A stretch of DNA of 64,000 nucleotides from Blastocrithidia nonstop (taxonomy: Eukaryota; Euglenozoa; Kinetoplastea; Trypanosomatida; Trypanosomatidae), in the NCBI GenBank assembly GCA_028554745.1, contig JAQOTN010000018.1, positions 372,001 through 436,000 on the forward strand, in the 5' to 3' direction. Under the pieces are notes generated by a model. That model had not been told where the DNA came from, ran no database searches, and saw only the letters and a program-made list of their open reading frames with translations. Of the stretch, positions 11,233 to 23,527 are shown piece by piece. Made by a program: the position numbers and the translations under genes. Position 1 is the stretch's first letter. The number at the start of each line of letters is the position of its first letter.

Positions 11233-13755
11233 TTATGATGGCGGTTGTAGTTTAAATGGTCGATGTTGTCTGTAGCATAAGAGAGTCGCTGGTACACAGC
11301 TCTTATTTATTGTTGCTTTTGCTATTGAATTATTTTTTTTATTTGAATTCTGATGCGAAGTGTCACATATAGGTTGACGTAGTTGATTGTCTCTGTAATA
11401 TTTTTCAGCATTCCCTGGCAAATATTGTTTGGAATGATATTGTCGTTGTTGCTGTCCTAAGCATTGATATGTCAATGCACTATCGTTCGCCTCTGAACTA
11501 GCGGATAAATTTTTTATGTACTAGATTTGTTTACGCTTTTTTGCTTCATCTATTGAATAAGTTCGAATGCCTTATGGACCATTCATGTGTATTGCAGCGG
11601 CATTGACACGATTAAGTGATTTGACATGATACGCCAAATCAGAAATTTACGTCTATGTTAGAAAAGGAGAATTGGTCGTTTGCTCAGGTTAAAGCAAATT
11701 ATTTTTTTATTTAGTGTCAGATAATAGTATATTATTTTTATCATTATTAATAAAGTTTGACTGAGAAGGATGTATTGCATGTTGTAATAATTAATTGCAG
11801 TTACATTTTTTATTAGTTTTGTTACTAATAGTACAATTACGATTAGTGTTTTTGATACTGCCATTTATGTTATCATTTGTAATTAGTTTTGCATCGTTGG
11901 TATTACTTTGTGAATGCTACATTTTGACTAAACGTTATAAACGCTACTGTCGTTACTCATCTCGCTCTCGTTCCTTGTGGTCAACTAATGTGTGTGCAAT
12001 GAACGATGCTATTCGTTATACGTTTTCACTACGCCCGAGAAGTTACAATTTTTGCAAATACACTGCCATTTCATCTGCTTATCGCATGGATCGTGTAGCG
12101 GTTAAGCCGTCAAGCAAATTACGCAACAATTGACGTAATTTGTACAACTGTTCACCTTGCTATCGATACTGTTGATGCATCGTTACATTATCCTACATTG
12201 CCGTCAGTCAAGCATCGTTGAGTGCTTTCAAATTATATTACACAGAGGTCAACGCTTTGTTGTCTAACAGCAAGAAACTCATCTTCTTTTTACACCTGCG
12301 TAATGTGCGTGTCTCATACACGTCGTGCACCGATGCACGGTAGATTAACATGTTAGATGGGGCCGCCAGTGCGGCGTTACCCAATGAAGCGGCTTCACTC
12401 AGCACGTTATCTACTATTCGCTATGGTAGATGGTCATCAAGTTTGTTCAAAGTTGCCACAGAGTACAATGCACGCAGAACATGTGAGTTATTTGACATAC
12501 TAAAATAGTGAGCAGTGTTGTGATGTCGACTAATCATTTTGCTAAGAATACGTGCACAGGAAAACATTACCATTTCATCATTTGAAGTAAATTATGATAC
12601 ATGTATATCCGACACATTAATCTTGTTTACTGCATGAATCATTCCAAATGCCTTACAATCACTACTTTACATATTATTAATTGGGAAAATTAGACAATTT
12701 CGCATGGACGCCAATCCACTTTGCTACATTTCTGTCTTCATCAAGTGTGCATCTCGCTCTCCTACAAAGTTGGACGGTGTAGTTGATCCATTGACTGCGA
12801 TGTTGCGCTAACACACTGTTTCATGTACCTACTTTGCAAGCATCATTTAGGTGTATGTGGCAAGCATGGGATCTGCCTGTAACGCACGTGGTGGATAAGA
12901 AACGACGCAGTGTAAATTGTGGGCGTGATCATATAAATAGACTCGAACAACTTAACACATGAGCAGTGTTGCTAAGCTTTATGTTACAAGCAATAAAGCA
13001 CCCATGAGCAACTCATCCGCTTCTCATTTATATCCTTTCTTACTTGGCATTTGCTTTAAGTGAGACATTTCATTAGCCGAGTTACTCATTGTCCTTTGTT
13101 GATATTGTAACTCACTAACAAGTGCAATCTTGTCAGTAGTTGATCATGATGATGGACATTGTTGTAGTTGTTTAAGGTTGATGTTTGTATTTACTGGTTG
13201 AGGCAAAGATTGTGGTGACGAATCTGAATGCACAAAACTGACATCATGATTGTTGGTTACATTAATAATTTTGCTACTACTGCCGTTGTTACGCTAACGC
13301 TATTATTGCTTCAGGTTTTTACTTGTATAAGTTTACTTGTTATACGTCATTACGTGACACTCATCTAGCTTATTATTGTAGTTTGCGTCCTACTTTTTCA
13401 ATGTGTGCGTGTTGGTGTTTGACAAGATCGATGCATAATGAGTTTCCAGCGCTGAGAGTGCTTGACGAAGTTAACGATTTACTTGCGCTTGAATTTTTTG
13501 AGCCAACAGTACACCATCTCGTAATTTGTGTTTAGCGCACAATTTTTATAGAGCATGCAATGCTATTTGCAGGTCATGTGACATGAGACAGAGCTGTTGT
13601 TACTATTGTAATGATTAATTGCCGTTTTTGTAATTTTCACCGAGTGTGGCTTCGCGTTTTGCATGTTATCGTTGATTGTACTCTATACGTTGTCGCTGAT
13701 AGCTTTCTTACAATCGCATTCAAAGTGAATCGTGCTTATCAGCATTCTCCATCAT
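11233..13755 (-). CDS. GAF-domain coiled-coil protein
   Basis: 840 residues from ATG 13755. Residues 1-110 are charged helix (RLEESYQRQRIEYNQREH), then an Asn/Ser-rich linker. Residues ~255-430 match a GAF fold: VVRVYLYDHAHNLHCVV is the first strand pair, LAKEVHETVCERNIAVN the middle helix, and CLIFPINNMES...AFGMIHAVNKINVSDIH...NDEMVMFSCARILSKMI the C-terminal strands and helix. GAF domains bind small ligands or mediate dimerisation. More coiled coil follows, with an Asn-rich insert and a basic Gln-rich tail. No kinase, cyclase or phosphodiesterase domain is attached, so the output is unknown. The terminator is UAA at 11233-11235, with a second UAA two codons on. The function is left open. 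Confidence 0.7.
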
Positions 13756-14120
13756 TGCCTTATAATATATTTTTTTTGTGCAATACAATAATAACAACAG
13801 CCGCAGCAGCAGCAAAATGTGTGTATGATAATATGAAAGTATTTACCAAATGTTTATCTTTATCAAATATATCTAATAAATTCATAATAAAGAAGGAAAA
13901 AAAAAGATGGAAAGTTACAATAAACTTATATCAACTCTTTTCTTTTTTTTTACATTGTTGCATACAATTTACTTCTTTTCTTTTGCTTTTACATATGTAA
14001 TTATGATAAGTTGGAAAAAAGAAAACAGACAATATATATTTTTCCTTCCCGATATGAAAGTGTCATAATTATTGTAATCAATTTTAAAAGTGTTTTTTTT
14101 TTCTTAATAATAGTGTCACT
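13756..14120. other. AT-rich spacer
   Basis: This short spacer between the helical-repeat gene and the GAF gene has poly-T and poly-A runs (13772-13779, 13900-13906, 13942-13950, 14093-14102). No gene is recognised. Confidence 0.6.
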
Positions 14121-15644
14121 TTAATTATATCGGGTCAACAACTTAGACAACACCACGCCATGCTTGATGTGGTAGAGTGTAAGACAGCGAAGAACTAAAC
14201 GCGCGTCTCGAAGGTTAAAATCACCAAATAGCTACTCCGCACGTGAGGCAATTGCCGGTAGAAGCCTGCGAAGTTATTTTTGACACGGTACAAACAACGG
14301 ATGTGGTCTGCACGGTCGATTTAGCATGGTCACACACTTTGCAATGTCTGCCAACACGTGAGCTTAAACGGTCGGGAGCAGCACGGTGCAACGCTACAGT
14401 ACCGCACATGCATAACTGACATCACACTGCTCGCAAATCGCCACTACACGCAGAGCAAACACCAAATCATTCACTTGAAATGACTTTGATACATGACATG
14501 CAGCTTTGCGTGACACTATCGCAACAGTGCTATTAATCAAATTCTGCATTTTAAAGCGAAGAAGTGATGAGAGAATAGTAAGTGATTGATGTGCATTAAA
14601 TGAGGTAGATTGCAGTCGGCTCAGTAACAAATCTAACTTTAACGGACGCATTTCACATCGCTTGACTGCTAAAGAGAGTAGTCGTGTAACTTCAACAAGT
14701 TCAGCCGCAGAGTATGACATACAAGTAGAATAATTGAGTAAATGCTGCGAAAGCATTTGCACAGTCATACCATCTTGCAACTAGAGCTGTACGGCGTACT
14801 CAATCAATGACACACATTACTGACAAGTGTTAGCCGACACTGCCGCTTTACGTAGACACACACACAAGGCGTCATGCATAAAAGAGGACAGAAAGCTATG
14901 ATTTACAATTTACCAGGGTAAGGACGATTAGCTGATGCACGAGAGACGTTCACTATTATCTTTAACATATGTGCTTTACGGTACTAATGTTTTATTATTC
15001 TTTCATGTTCGCGGTAAGAACACAGAAGTGCCTGCGAGGGTTGCCAGCAATCTTCGCGCAAGAATTGGCTACGGCGTTGAGCATAACTATTTTACATACC
15101 AATCAACATAATTTTATTACAAACTCACCAATGCCTTTATTATACATTGGTATGCAACGACCTGCTAATCTGACCTACTGTGAACTATTTTGTCAGTGCT
15201 ATATGCATTATTTATACTTCTACTTCTTACAGTTCCATCGTTATCATTTTTACTCATTCATTGTCTTTTCTTGTTTTTACGATACTTTTGACAAATAAAA
15301 GTTTACTTTTACAATTATCTACAGATATGTGTTAATGGCGTGACTTGATGCTACGCAGAACAATTAGTTATCTCGCCATTACTAGTTTAAACACAACTAA
15401 CTAATTTATTGTTTGTACTATTACAAGCCGTTATCTAAGTAAAGGAGCGCAACGAGCGCTATATATGATCAGGGTTTTTTTCTGATTTTGACTGAGTCAA
15501 CGATGTTGCACTGAGTGAGTTATTTGTGTGATTGTACGCATGTGTGAGATTCGAAATCAACGTACATATTGTTGTGAAATAACTGAGATTGCTTGAAAGC
15601 TGCCGCAGTGTAATGTGTCGATATGATCGCATTTGTGTGTGCAT
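14121..15644 (-). CDS. Helical-repeat protein, probably mitochondrial
   Basis: 507 residues from ATG 15644. The N-terminus (MHTQMRSYRHITLRQLSSNLSYF) is basic and amphipathic, fitting a mitochondrial targeting peptide. From residue ~170 the chain is a series of paired helices with a Leu/Ala/Val pattern, for example LLSLAVKRCEMRPLKLDLLLSR, QSLTILSSLLRFKMQN, FALRVVAICEQ and LRDARLVLRCLTLY. This resembles the alpha-solenoid of FAST/octotricopeptide/PPR-like RNA-binding proteins common in trypanosomatid mitochondria. I cannot identify a specific family or a RAP domain. The terminator is UAA 14121-14123. The frame carries both UAA and UAG as Glu and UGA as Trp. The role in mitochondrial RNA metabolism is inference. 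Confidence 0.6.
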
Positions 15645-15966
15645 TATCACGAACAAATACACTTAAAAAAAAACACAAGGTTATAAATAAATAAAAACTT
15701 TGAGATAATAGAATAAGTTAAATAAGAGCAAACTGCAAATAAAAGTAAAAAATTTCAATGTTTACTAGATACGTTTTAGAGTCAATAAATTTACATGTTT
15801 ACTCGTACAAAACCACAATTTAACTTTAACTAATTAAACAAAAAAAGATAAGTTGCATTCTAAAATTTTTTTTTGCAAAAATAAAGGTACAAGCTAAAAA
15901 TATTTTATGTTAATTGTGTATAAAAAAACCCTGTAAATAAGAAAAAAGGATGCTTTTGTTATTTTT
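15645..15966. other. AT-rich spacer
   Basis: The spacer lies between RabGGTB and the helical-repeat gene. It is A-rich on the plus strand, so a T-rich tract precedes the downstream gene's start on the coding strand, as expected for spliced-leader addition. No gene is recognised. Confidence 0.6.
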
Positions 15967-16947
15967 TTAGTTTTCACTTCGTCCAACTAACAAACCTCTA
16001 TGTTTGTCGATTGACAACTTCTCAAGAACTTCATACGGCAAGGCATATACAGGATTAATTTGATGTAAGGCAAATGCACTGTGATCTAAAAGCGAGAGTC
16101 CGCATAACGCGAAGAATGTATGATAAACATCTGGCTGATTACCTGGTTTATCCGCGAACCCGCCATCTACCTCATCTTGGCACTGAAAGATAAAATTGAA
16201 TAACGCATTTTTCTCAATATAATGAGCATGACCTAGTACAGAAAGTGAAGATACCACTCATCAACTATAACACACATCTGCCTTTTTTTATGGTCTGCCG
16301 TTCAATCCACCTGTTGGTAATTGACGCATAGCAAGTCATGCAGCTACGCGTTCACAATCAATACGATCAAGCGCATTAGCAATGCAAAGTGCACTGACAC
16401 AACAAAATATTTGCCCAGCATGACTTTATGCACCTGGGCAAACACCAAAGCCACCATCTCAATTTTGGCATTGTAACACTCATTCCACCGCTGCCTCTAA
16501 GTTTATTTTGTGCAACAAGTTTAGTAATTGCAAACAATTTAGAGCGATATAAACAAATCGTGTATCTACCTCGCCTCAACAGTCACCTTGGAATGAGCCA
16601 TCAGCACGTTGCATCGACGCTACTCACGATGCAGTCTTCTCTTTGTCAATCTCATCCAGTGCATCAAATAAACTCAATATTTGTACCGCCGATAATGTGT
16701 AGAGCATGTGAGAATCTAAACCGGTGTTGCCACCAAACCCACCATCCGCATTACGACATGACAAAACAAAGTCAACAACTTTTTGTCGATCATAATCTAA
16801 TCAATTTAGTAAAGCTAAAGCACTAAGTCCTCAATATACACCATTCAGTTTCAAATGATGTGCACTTCAGCGTACCTAGTTGTCAAGATTATGTATGAAC
16901 TTGACATGTAAGTCAACTAAAATCTAATTTGAGTATATGGCACTCAT
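15967..16947 (-). CDS. RABGGTB: Rab geranylgeranyltransferase (type II) beta subunit
   Basis: 326 residues from ATG 16947, against 331 in human. With the alpha subunit and Rab escort protein it attaches geranylgeranyl groups to Rab GTPases. The prenyltransferase repeats are complete: [90 protein letters not shown], and [19 protein letters not shown]. The Zn ligands Asp and Cys (DVCYSWW) and His (VYHTFF) are present. This gene was the clearest test of the code. The conserved WW, WVL, NWDGG and WGE Trp include UGA codons. The Glu of ESHAGQ and of GRPEK are UAA. Genuine termination is at UAA 15967-15969. Confidence 0.97.
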
Positions 16948-17490
16948 TTGATTTTTGCTTTTTTATGCTGTTAAATAAAAAGAAAAGTATTTTCAAATAT
17001 TTTTAAATGTTTGCGTTATTTAGCTTTTCGGTTGATAGGTAATTTAATGTTGATTATTTAATTCAACACGTTGCAAACAAAATTAACAATCGAATAAATC
17101 AATTTTTGTTGAAATTTCATACAAAAGTTACATTCACAAGGTTATACTAGTCATATATCAAAATCAATAAAAAAATTTACATTGAAAGTAGCTAGTGTGC
17201 GTTGAGAGAAATTAAGTAATAAATTTTAACGTACCTATTTATTTAATAAAAAACAAAAAAAAATGAACATTGTGATATAATATTATTTATATATGTAGTA
17301 TTTTACACGAGCGATGTATAAACATATATATAAACAAAATTCAATTTTCGCAACAAAGGTATTGTGAAACAAAAAAAGTTGGTTACCAAAGAATTATAAA
17401 TAAAAAGACTTCCACAAATATATATTTATATGTTTAATAATATAATTACAATACAAAAGTTTTGCTAGTAATCAGTTAATTATTTTTTTC
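16948..17490. other. AT-rich spacer
   Basis: This spacer lies upstream of RabGGTB on the coding strand. A/T content is very high, with T-rich tracts on the minus strand. No gene or RNA is recognised. Confidence 0.6.
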
Positions 17491-18789
17491 TTATCCACTC
17501 CATGGGTTAATGACGTTGACAAATGATCTACGCACCGCACGTGCCGCCTCATGTTGCAACTATGGCTTTTGTAGTGCATTAGTGGATGAGCTGATGAGCA
17601 GTTTGGTCAAACTTTGCTTTATCTCGTCATTATTAAGTACACGTAAGGCATGTTCTTTGGCTATCTGTTGCAACTGTCCATCCACCCAAGGATCACGCAT
17701 AATTGTCAACACAAATTTTTTACTCATTTCTTGAGTATAGTGATCATCAAACAAACTACGAAGTAGCGATGAAACTGCTACTTTTGTGTCCTAACGAGCA
17801 AGTAGTTTGATAACAAAATCCACAACCATCGTCATCGTTTTCTCATTATTCAACACGCTCTAAACCACCTCTTTCGACAACTGCGTAGCTTCACCGCGCA
17901 AACGAATATCGGCAAGTGCCTCAGAAGCTACAATTGCGGTGTGGTGCACGGTGTCTTCTTTCACAGGATTGTAGAAAAGGAAAATTAGTACACCTATACC
18001 CATGCATGCACCAATACTTGCCACGACACCTTGCTGTCATGACGTGAACAGGCGACGTAAAGGTGATTCGTGCATGTGTCTACTTGACTTTGATGCAAAA
18101 GCTGTATGTGCCTTATCTTGATTATTACCACTACTATTATGTATGTTTGCACTTTTACTTTCATCAGTAATATCTGCATTATTCTTGGCTTATGCATTTT
18201 TACTTTTATGTGTTTTGTTATTCATTTTAGTATGTGCTTATTTTGCAGACGAAGGAAATAGACGACTTCATAGTTTTGTACGTTTACTAGCACTACCATT
18301 ATCATTATTTGTATTATAGATGTTATTTTTGCCATTAATATCAATGTTGCCGTTATTGCTATTAGAATTATTGTAGCTACATTAATCATTACTTACGTGA
18401 ATTGATTTCATTTAGCTCGTATTATCTGGATGTGCCTTACCGACATTTACACCACTTAATTCACCTTTTATGTTTAATGTATTATTTGCATTGATATTGT
18501 TTTTTGGTTTGCTTTCACTAACATGAATATTACTATTATTGTCAAACGCTAAGTTATTTTACTTGCTTTGAATTATAGACGATTGCAAATATTATTTGTT
18601 ATCTGCGCTTGAGTTCAGCTTTACCAGTCTCATCTGACAAAAATTTATATTGCAATGACAAAGTAATGTAATACACTCACAACAAGGTCTGCATAACATA
18701 TTTCTTCTTTATAAAAACGTACATCATCTCAAGGGCGTCTCTAATGACACTAATTGTTTTCGCAGCATCAAAGTTTCAATACGACGCAT
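17491..18789 (-). CDS. Asn-rich single-pass membrane protein, conserved C-terminal domain
   Basis: 432 residues from ATG 18789 (MRRIETLMLRKQLVSLE). A short Cys-rich segment (CRPCCECITLLCHCN) around residues 35-50 is followed by ~170 residues of Asn/Lys/Ser-rich low complexity. One hydrophobic span lies near 253-273 (VVASIGACMGIGVLIFLFY). The remaining ~160 residues are a regular helical domain (SEALADIRLRGEATQLSKEVVESVL, MTMVVDFVIKLLARED, TIMRDPWVDGQLQQIAKEHALRVL) with heat-repeat-like character. I do not recognise a named family. A mitochondrial or ER membrane anchor with a soluble helical domain is the safest description. The terminator is UAA 17491-17493, with another UAA five codons later. 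Confidence 0.65.
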
Positions 18790-18910
18790 TTATGTGCACG
18801 GAATAGGGTGGGTTTTTTTTAAAATAGCCCAAATTATTGTGAACTAGCTAAAATAAAATTTTATAAAGTATTTACTTATTATACCTTGCCTGTTTATAAA
18901 TTTGATTAGG

Positions 18911-18944
<34 letters not shown>

Positions 18945-19143
18945 AGCTAAGCTTGACAAAATAGGTTAACTAAACGTTTGTTATACAATAATGTTTGCAG
19001 CAAAGCTGTTAAGAGTACATGTTTATTTCATGTTGTTCTGATCAATATAACCATAATCGCACATTATATTTATTATTAATTTGTGTAAATTGTAAGCTGC
19101 GATGACTGTCATAAACAAAAAAAATATATTAAAATATTTTTTT
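18790..19143. other. AT-rich spacer with TA microsatellite
   Basis: The spacer is AT-rich and carries a long TA dinucleotide run. No gene is recognised. Confidence 0.6.
18914..18941. repeat. TA dinucleotide microsatellite
   Basis: There are fourteen uninterrupted TA units in the spacer upstream of the small membrane protein's neighbour. Similar shorter runs occur at ~38541-38560, ~54478-54506, ~58957-58974 and ~50980-50994. Confidence 0.9.
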
Positions 19144-19425
19144 TTAATTATTTGCTACTAGATTATAATAAACGTTATTCTCATATCTAAAATACACTTG
19201 TAAGCATAGTTCTTACTTTTACAACGTTAACTATACTATTGCGTTACGCTAGCAATTATTGTTATTTTTGCTGAGTTTTTTGTTTTTTTTTGCAAACCAT
19301 CACGTTGATCTGACAAATCATTATTGTGTCTGTGTAATGAACTACATACACTATCGGTGAGAAAAGAAAGTTCACCAAATTATTAATGGAACAGCAATAA
19401 ATCACAACAAAAATAAAATATTCAT
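19144..19425 (-). CDS. Possible small single-pass membrane protein
   Basis: A frame of 93 codons begins at ATG 19425, directly after a long T tract on the coding strand (a plausible splice tract). It opens with a strong hydrophobic span (MNILFLLWFIAVPLIIWWTFF) and continues as a soluble, charged tail (MEFITQTQEWF, AKKNKKLSKNNNN, AIVELTLEKEEL). The tail uses UGA as Trp and UAA/UAG as Glu, and the frame ends at UAA 19144-19146. Base composition rises in GC exactly over the frame, supporting a gene. No family is recognised. An overlapping frame also reads well, so the choice is tentative. Confidence 0.4.
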
Positions 19426-19723
19426 AATCAAAAAAAAAAAAAAAAGAAAAATATGATGTAAATTCAAGATTTACAAATGATACTTCAAATTTTACATTTT
19501 GTTTGCATCCAAGGTAATTCAGTACAATTTTTTTACTTGAAAAAATTCCGTTTCATACTATATTTTTCTTTACTTGAATACTAAAATGCATTTTTTATTA
19601 GCTATCATAGTAAAACAGACATATATGTAAAATATTATGAAACAAATAATTTATTTTGATCGTATTATACTTTCACCCTTTTTTTTTATTAGATAAAAAA
19701 TTATATTCACCTTTACTTTAATT
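19426..19723. other. AT-rich spacer
   Basis: It is mostly poly-A and poly-T, including a 15-base A run on the plus strand near 19430. No gene is recognised. Confidence 0.6.
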
Positions 19724-20044
19724 TTACATTTTTTTAGGAAATACTGTTTCGTACATGTGGTAAATAAATGCAGCCTCAGCTCCCCATAAAAAAAGATTTC
19801 AGCTAGTCATACCTTCGATAAAATCAGGAATATTTTTGTAAGGGTCATTGGGATCAAGGTCACGAAACTATTCAGGCCATTCCTGATAATTAATGTTCAC
19901 CTTTGCGCGTTCATCTGGAGTAAGTTGTGGACGCCGTTCTGGATCTTTGAAAATAAAGAACGTGTACTTGCGAACACCTACACACGGCGCTGATGTTGTA
20001 CTCAACAACGACGCGAGCACTGGCGAAAAACGGCGAGCTAACAT
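19724..20044 (-). CDS. Small mitochondrial-type protein, possible respiratory-complex subunit
   Basis: 106 residues from ATG 20044. The N-terminus MLARRFSPVLASLLSTTSAP is a textbook mitochondrial presequence. It is followed by KYTFFIFKDPERRPQLTPDERAKVNINYQEWP, then LDPNDPYKNIPDFIEG and a C-terminal hydrophobic helix (TSWNLFLWGAEAAFIYHMYETVF) ending in PKKM. The size and layout suit a supernumerary subunit of an inner-membrane complex, but I cannot name it. One Glu is UAG and one Trp of the helix is UGA. It ends at UAA 19724-19726, with further UAA codons just downstream. A TTTGCAG acceptor-like motif sits about 60 bases before the ATG. Confidence 0.65.
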
Positions 20045-20812
20045 ATAAAATAAAATTAACGATAATTGTGTAATACCAGAATACAACAATATGGTCCTGC
20101 AAATAAATATATTAGCAAACTAATTAATTCTACAAAAATTTCAAGTAACTTATTTTTATAAAAATATTATGGAAAACAACAAAATGCAAATTTTGATAAT
20201 AGAAATAAGTTTTGGTATTACGAAAACATTTTTAAAAAAAAAAAATTGTTAAAGAAAAATATCAGCTCATTTTACAATTTGTTATGTGACTAGATATTTA
20301 AGCACATATACTCATTCATTATACGAACGGCTCTTTTGAAATTATTTACTATAAAGCACAATTTAATTTCTTAAATTTATTACATTATACAATATTAGAC
20401 TTCATTAGATGTAGTAACGCAAGTCAAAATTGATTCGAATAAAGTGCATGTAAACGTGAAACTTGTTTTCACTATGAAAACAAGAGCTAAAACAAGGCCC
20501 CCCCCCCCCACACACACACACATATGCACATGCACACAATAATAGAGAGAGAGAAAGAGAAAAGAGAGAACAAAGACATTTGGCAAGTAGGCATTAATTA
20601 ATTTTGTTTGACTACTGTGAAATGTTACCTTAGCACTTTGTTTTTTTTCAGAAATACAAAAATAAATATTACGGAATACTTATAAAATAAACTTATAAGT
20701 AAATATAGTTTATGAAAAAAATTTGACAGTGTTGTAATGTGTTTATTATTCTTGTGTATTTATTTCTTAGTGATAGCGTCACAAAAGCAAAAAATATATA
20801 ACTGCAGCTTTT
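20045..20812. other. AT-rich spacer with pyrimidine tract
   Basis: The coding strand carries a long C/T-only tract around 20541-20575, followed by GT and G runs, close in form to a trans-splicing polypyrimidine tract, though roughly 500 bases upstream of the next start codon. A 63-codon frame here (20395-20586) is built from these repeats and is not called. Confidence 0.55.
20498..20522. repeat. Poly-C followed by AC microsatellite
   Basis: Twelve C are followed directly by about six AC units on the plus strand. The minus strand reads as GT repeats running into poly-G. It lies beside the pyrimidine tract of the same spacer. It is conspicuous because homopolymer C is otherwise absent from this AT-rich DNA. 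Confidence 0.9.
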
Positions 20813-22696
20813 TTATCTGGGTTCATAAGAGTCAACATGAGGTATGCAAATGTTGTACCATGAATTAGACTAAAAGAATTTTTTGGCACTCTTCCAGCCT
20901 ACATACCCTTTATTAATTATTGTTTTGGAGTTTGTAATGTTCGATGAGTAGTGAGGGTCTAAGATTAAATACTGTACCCTCAAGCTATCCTTGTCAATGC
21001 ACATACCTGCGATGGTATGAGCATAACTACTACCGCCAATCATCACAGGACATGCTTCCGGTAATGCAAAGTGAGCTTATAACAACTGTATCAACGATGT
21101 GTCCGTGTCAAGTGCAGCGCCACTGTCGATGTGTTGTATGGTACACTCCAAGGTGGGCATGAAATGCTGCAATACTAACATTATCTCATACGAGCCAATT
21201 CATTCGTGTGAGCCTACAAACGATTTTTTTTGCGTTTTATCAGAGTCAACTACAGACAAAATTTTTTGAATAGTTAAAATAGTGGGTATAGGCTCACTAA
21301 TATAACCTGCATACTGAAATCAAGAAAGTATAGTCTGTAGACTGCGATATGCACAACCTCAGCCATCGTCGTTATAGCCGTCTATTTTGTAATGATAATA
21401 ATTGTACTTGCCCTTCACCAACACCACACTCTTGTCGCATGTGTCATTATTTTGGCTATGATAGCTATTACCACCTTTATAATTCATATCATCATTTACT
21501 TATTTTTTTGAAGATTTTTTAACAAATTTTCTCTTTATCGTGTTTGTTGTTGACACGGTAGCATCTGTCGCATCACTCAAACTTTGTTTTAGTAATAAAT
21601 GTGGTTCGCACATCACATGACGTTATCATGCACCACTGTTTTCATGTTTTACAACTGGCATTATACGCTATTACAACATGTCAGCTAGATTTTTTAAAAC
21701 TTTTAATGTTGATGCGTTTGCTTGGTATTGACGCAACTTTGCACGAAACGAATATGGACTATTATATTTGAACTGTTGGATGTGTTGAAGAAATGGACGT
21801 TTAGGCAGTAAGAGAGCGGCATGCTTTGCTATCCGGTCTTTCACAATATCACAATTAATGTTTACCGGAAATGTCAACATTTGGGGTCAGAAGATGTGCG
21901 TTTATGCTTAAGAGATCTTGCAGATCGATAAACGAATCGTTGACATAATTACATTAATCATTTCCTATACTGTATCGCAAAAGGCAATTCGTTCACACGA
22001 CACCTTAACACTATCATGTTCATGATCAGAATTATTACATTTGGTAGTGTCGTTGATGTCGTTTGTTACATCATGCTACACATTTCGCACTTCACTAATG
22101 ACAGAAGTTGTACTTGTACCAATCTATTATGACTATAAATAATTACTATCACAATCATTGAGAGAAACAGATTTTTTGTCAGTACGATGACAAGCTTGCA
22201 AAAATGGTAGCATGGAGTATGTGCGATACGATTGAAGTGATGTTTGAGGTATGACAGGTGATGACGATGTTTGAGTGGGTTATGAAAGAATATATATCTG
22301 GTATTCGCCTTATACTTTTGTACCTAGCTGTACATGAGCATCTTCTTATAATTTACGTAGCCCCATTGCAGATAATGTGAACGGTATCATAACACACTAC
22401 TATGACGAAGAATTAGGTGAACAGCATGTGATTAACAATCAGTTTGTACGTTATTGTACATTGTGCATAGAGTCATTTAAACTGTCTACGTTAAATTAAA
22501 GAGAAACAGTTAATAATGAAATTATCTTTCACTGATGAATTGTCAATGGCGGGATATTTACAAGCTAACTGCAGTTACGAATTTCTGAAATATCATTGTG
22601 TTATAATGAAAAGGGCAAAGCAGGTAGTGCTGTCTACTATACAACTGCAATAGTTTGCTTGTTGCGCGAGACAAGTTTGAGAGGGAAGTGGTACAT
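20813..22696 (-). CDS. UFM1-specific protease, UfSP2-like (peptidase C78)
   Basis: 627 residues from ATG 22696. The C-terminal half is a full C78 domain: [33 protein letters not shown] with nucleophile Cys448, FVGSHEWIGSYEI, VMIGGSSYAHTIAG, and LILDPHY supplying Asp580 and His582. The last conserved block is NKGYVGWKSA...FYNICIPHVDSYE-like. UfSP2 matures UFM1 and removes it from ER ribosomal targets. The N-terminal ~380 residues are less conserved, with an Asn/Ser/Glu-rich linker, as in animal UfSP2. Trp in HEWIG and in LSWF is UGA, which supports the code. It ends at UAA 20813-20815. A complete UFMylation pathway is inferred, not seen here. Confidence 0.92.
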
Positions 22697-23527
22697 TTGT
22701 TTAGCTATATAATATTACCCTATAAAGAACTATGCTGCTAACAAATAAATTTATAAAAATGAAAGCTGCCAACACACACTGATGCCGTAGGAGAAAAATA
22801 AATTTAAGTAAATATTTTTTTAACAAAGATTTCTGATAAATTGAATAAAGTGAAATAAGCATATTCGATAATTATTTTTTTTTTTTTCAATGTTACTACC
22901 ATATCATCAGGAAATAGTTCAGACACAAGCAAACATATTAAGCAAATCATAAATTTTGCCATTTTTTATTATTAAGTACACTATTATGTACACACAAAAA
23001 AAATATATTTACAATGATTGACTTCAATTGTAATATTATATTAATTTATATTTTAGTTAATATTACAACAAAAAAATTAACTGATAATATAATTAAGCGC
23101 ATTGTCATACTACTGGGTTTTTTTTTTTGATTACACTCATTACAGAATTTTTTATTATGAAGAAAATTAAGGTTACAGTATTTTCTTCTCGGAGATAAAT
23201 TTGCATTCAGCAATCTTTACTGTTTTGATATTGTAGTGTTTGTTTATTTATTTTTCAATATTGAAGTATAGTTGTTGTAAATTCTTCCAATAATAATGTA
23301 AGTGAAAAATAAACGATGCTAACTAATTTTTATAGTTTGCGTTTGTAATATCAATGTGACATAAAAATGTTTATCTCTATTTTTTTTCTTTCGACAACAC
23401 GATCAGAAAAAAAAGCAAAATTAAATAAATTGAAATGAAACAAATTCATTTGATTATATTGGGGTTAAGGAAAGTATTTGAATAATGATAATTAGTTGCT
23501 CATTTTATTTTTACAAGCTTAATTTTA
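22697..23527. other. AT-rich spacer
   Basis: The spacer is very AT-rich, with several T runs of 8 to 13. No gene or structured RNA is recognised. Confidence 0.6.
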
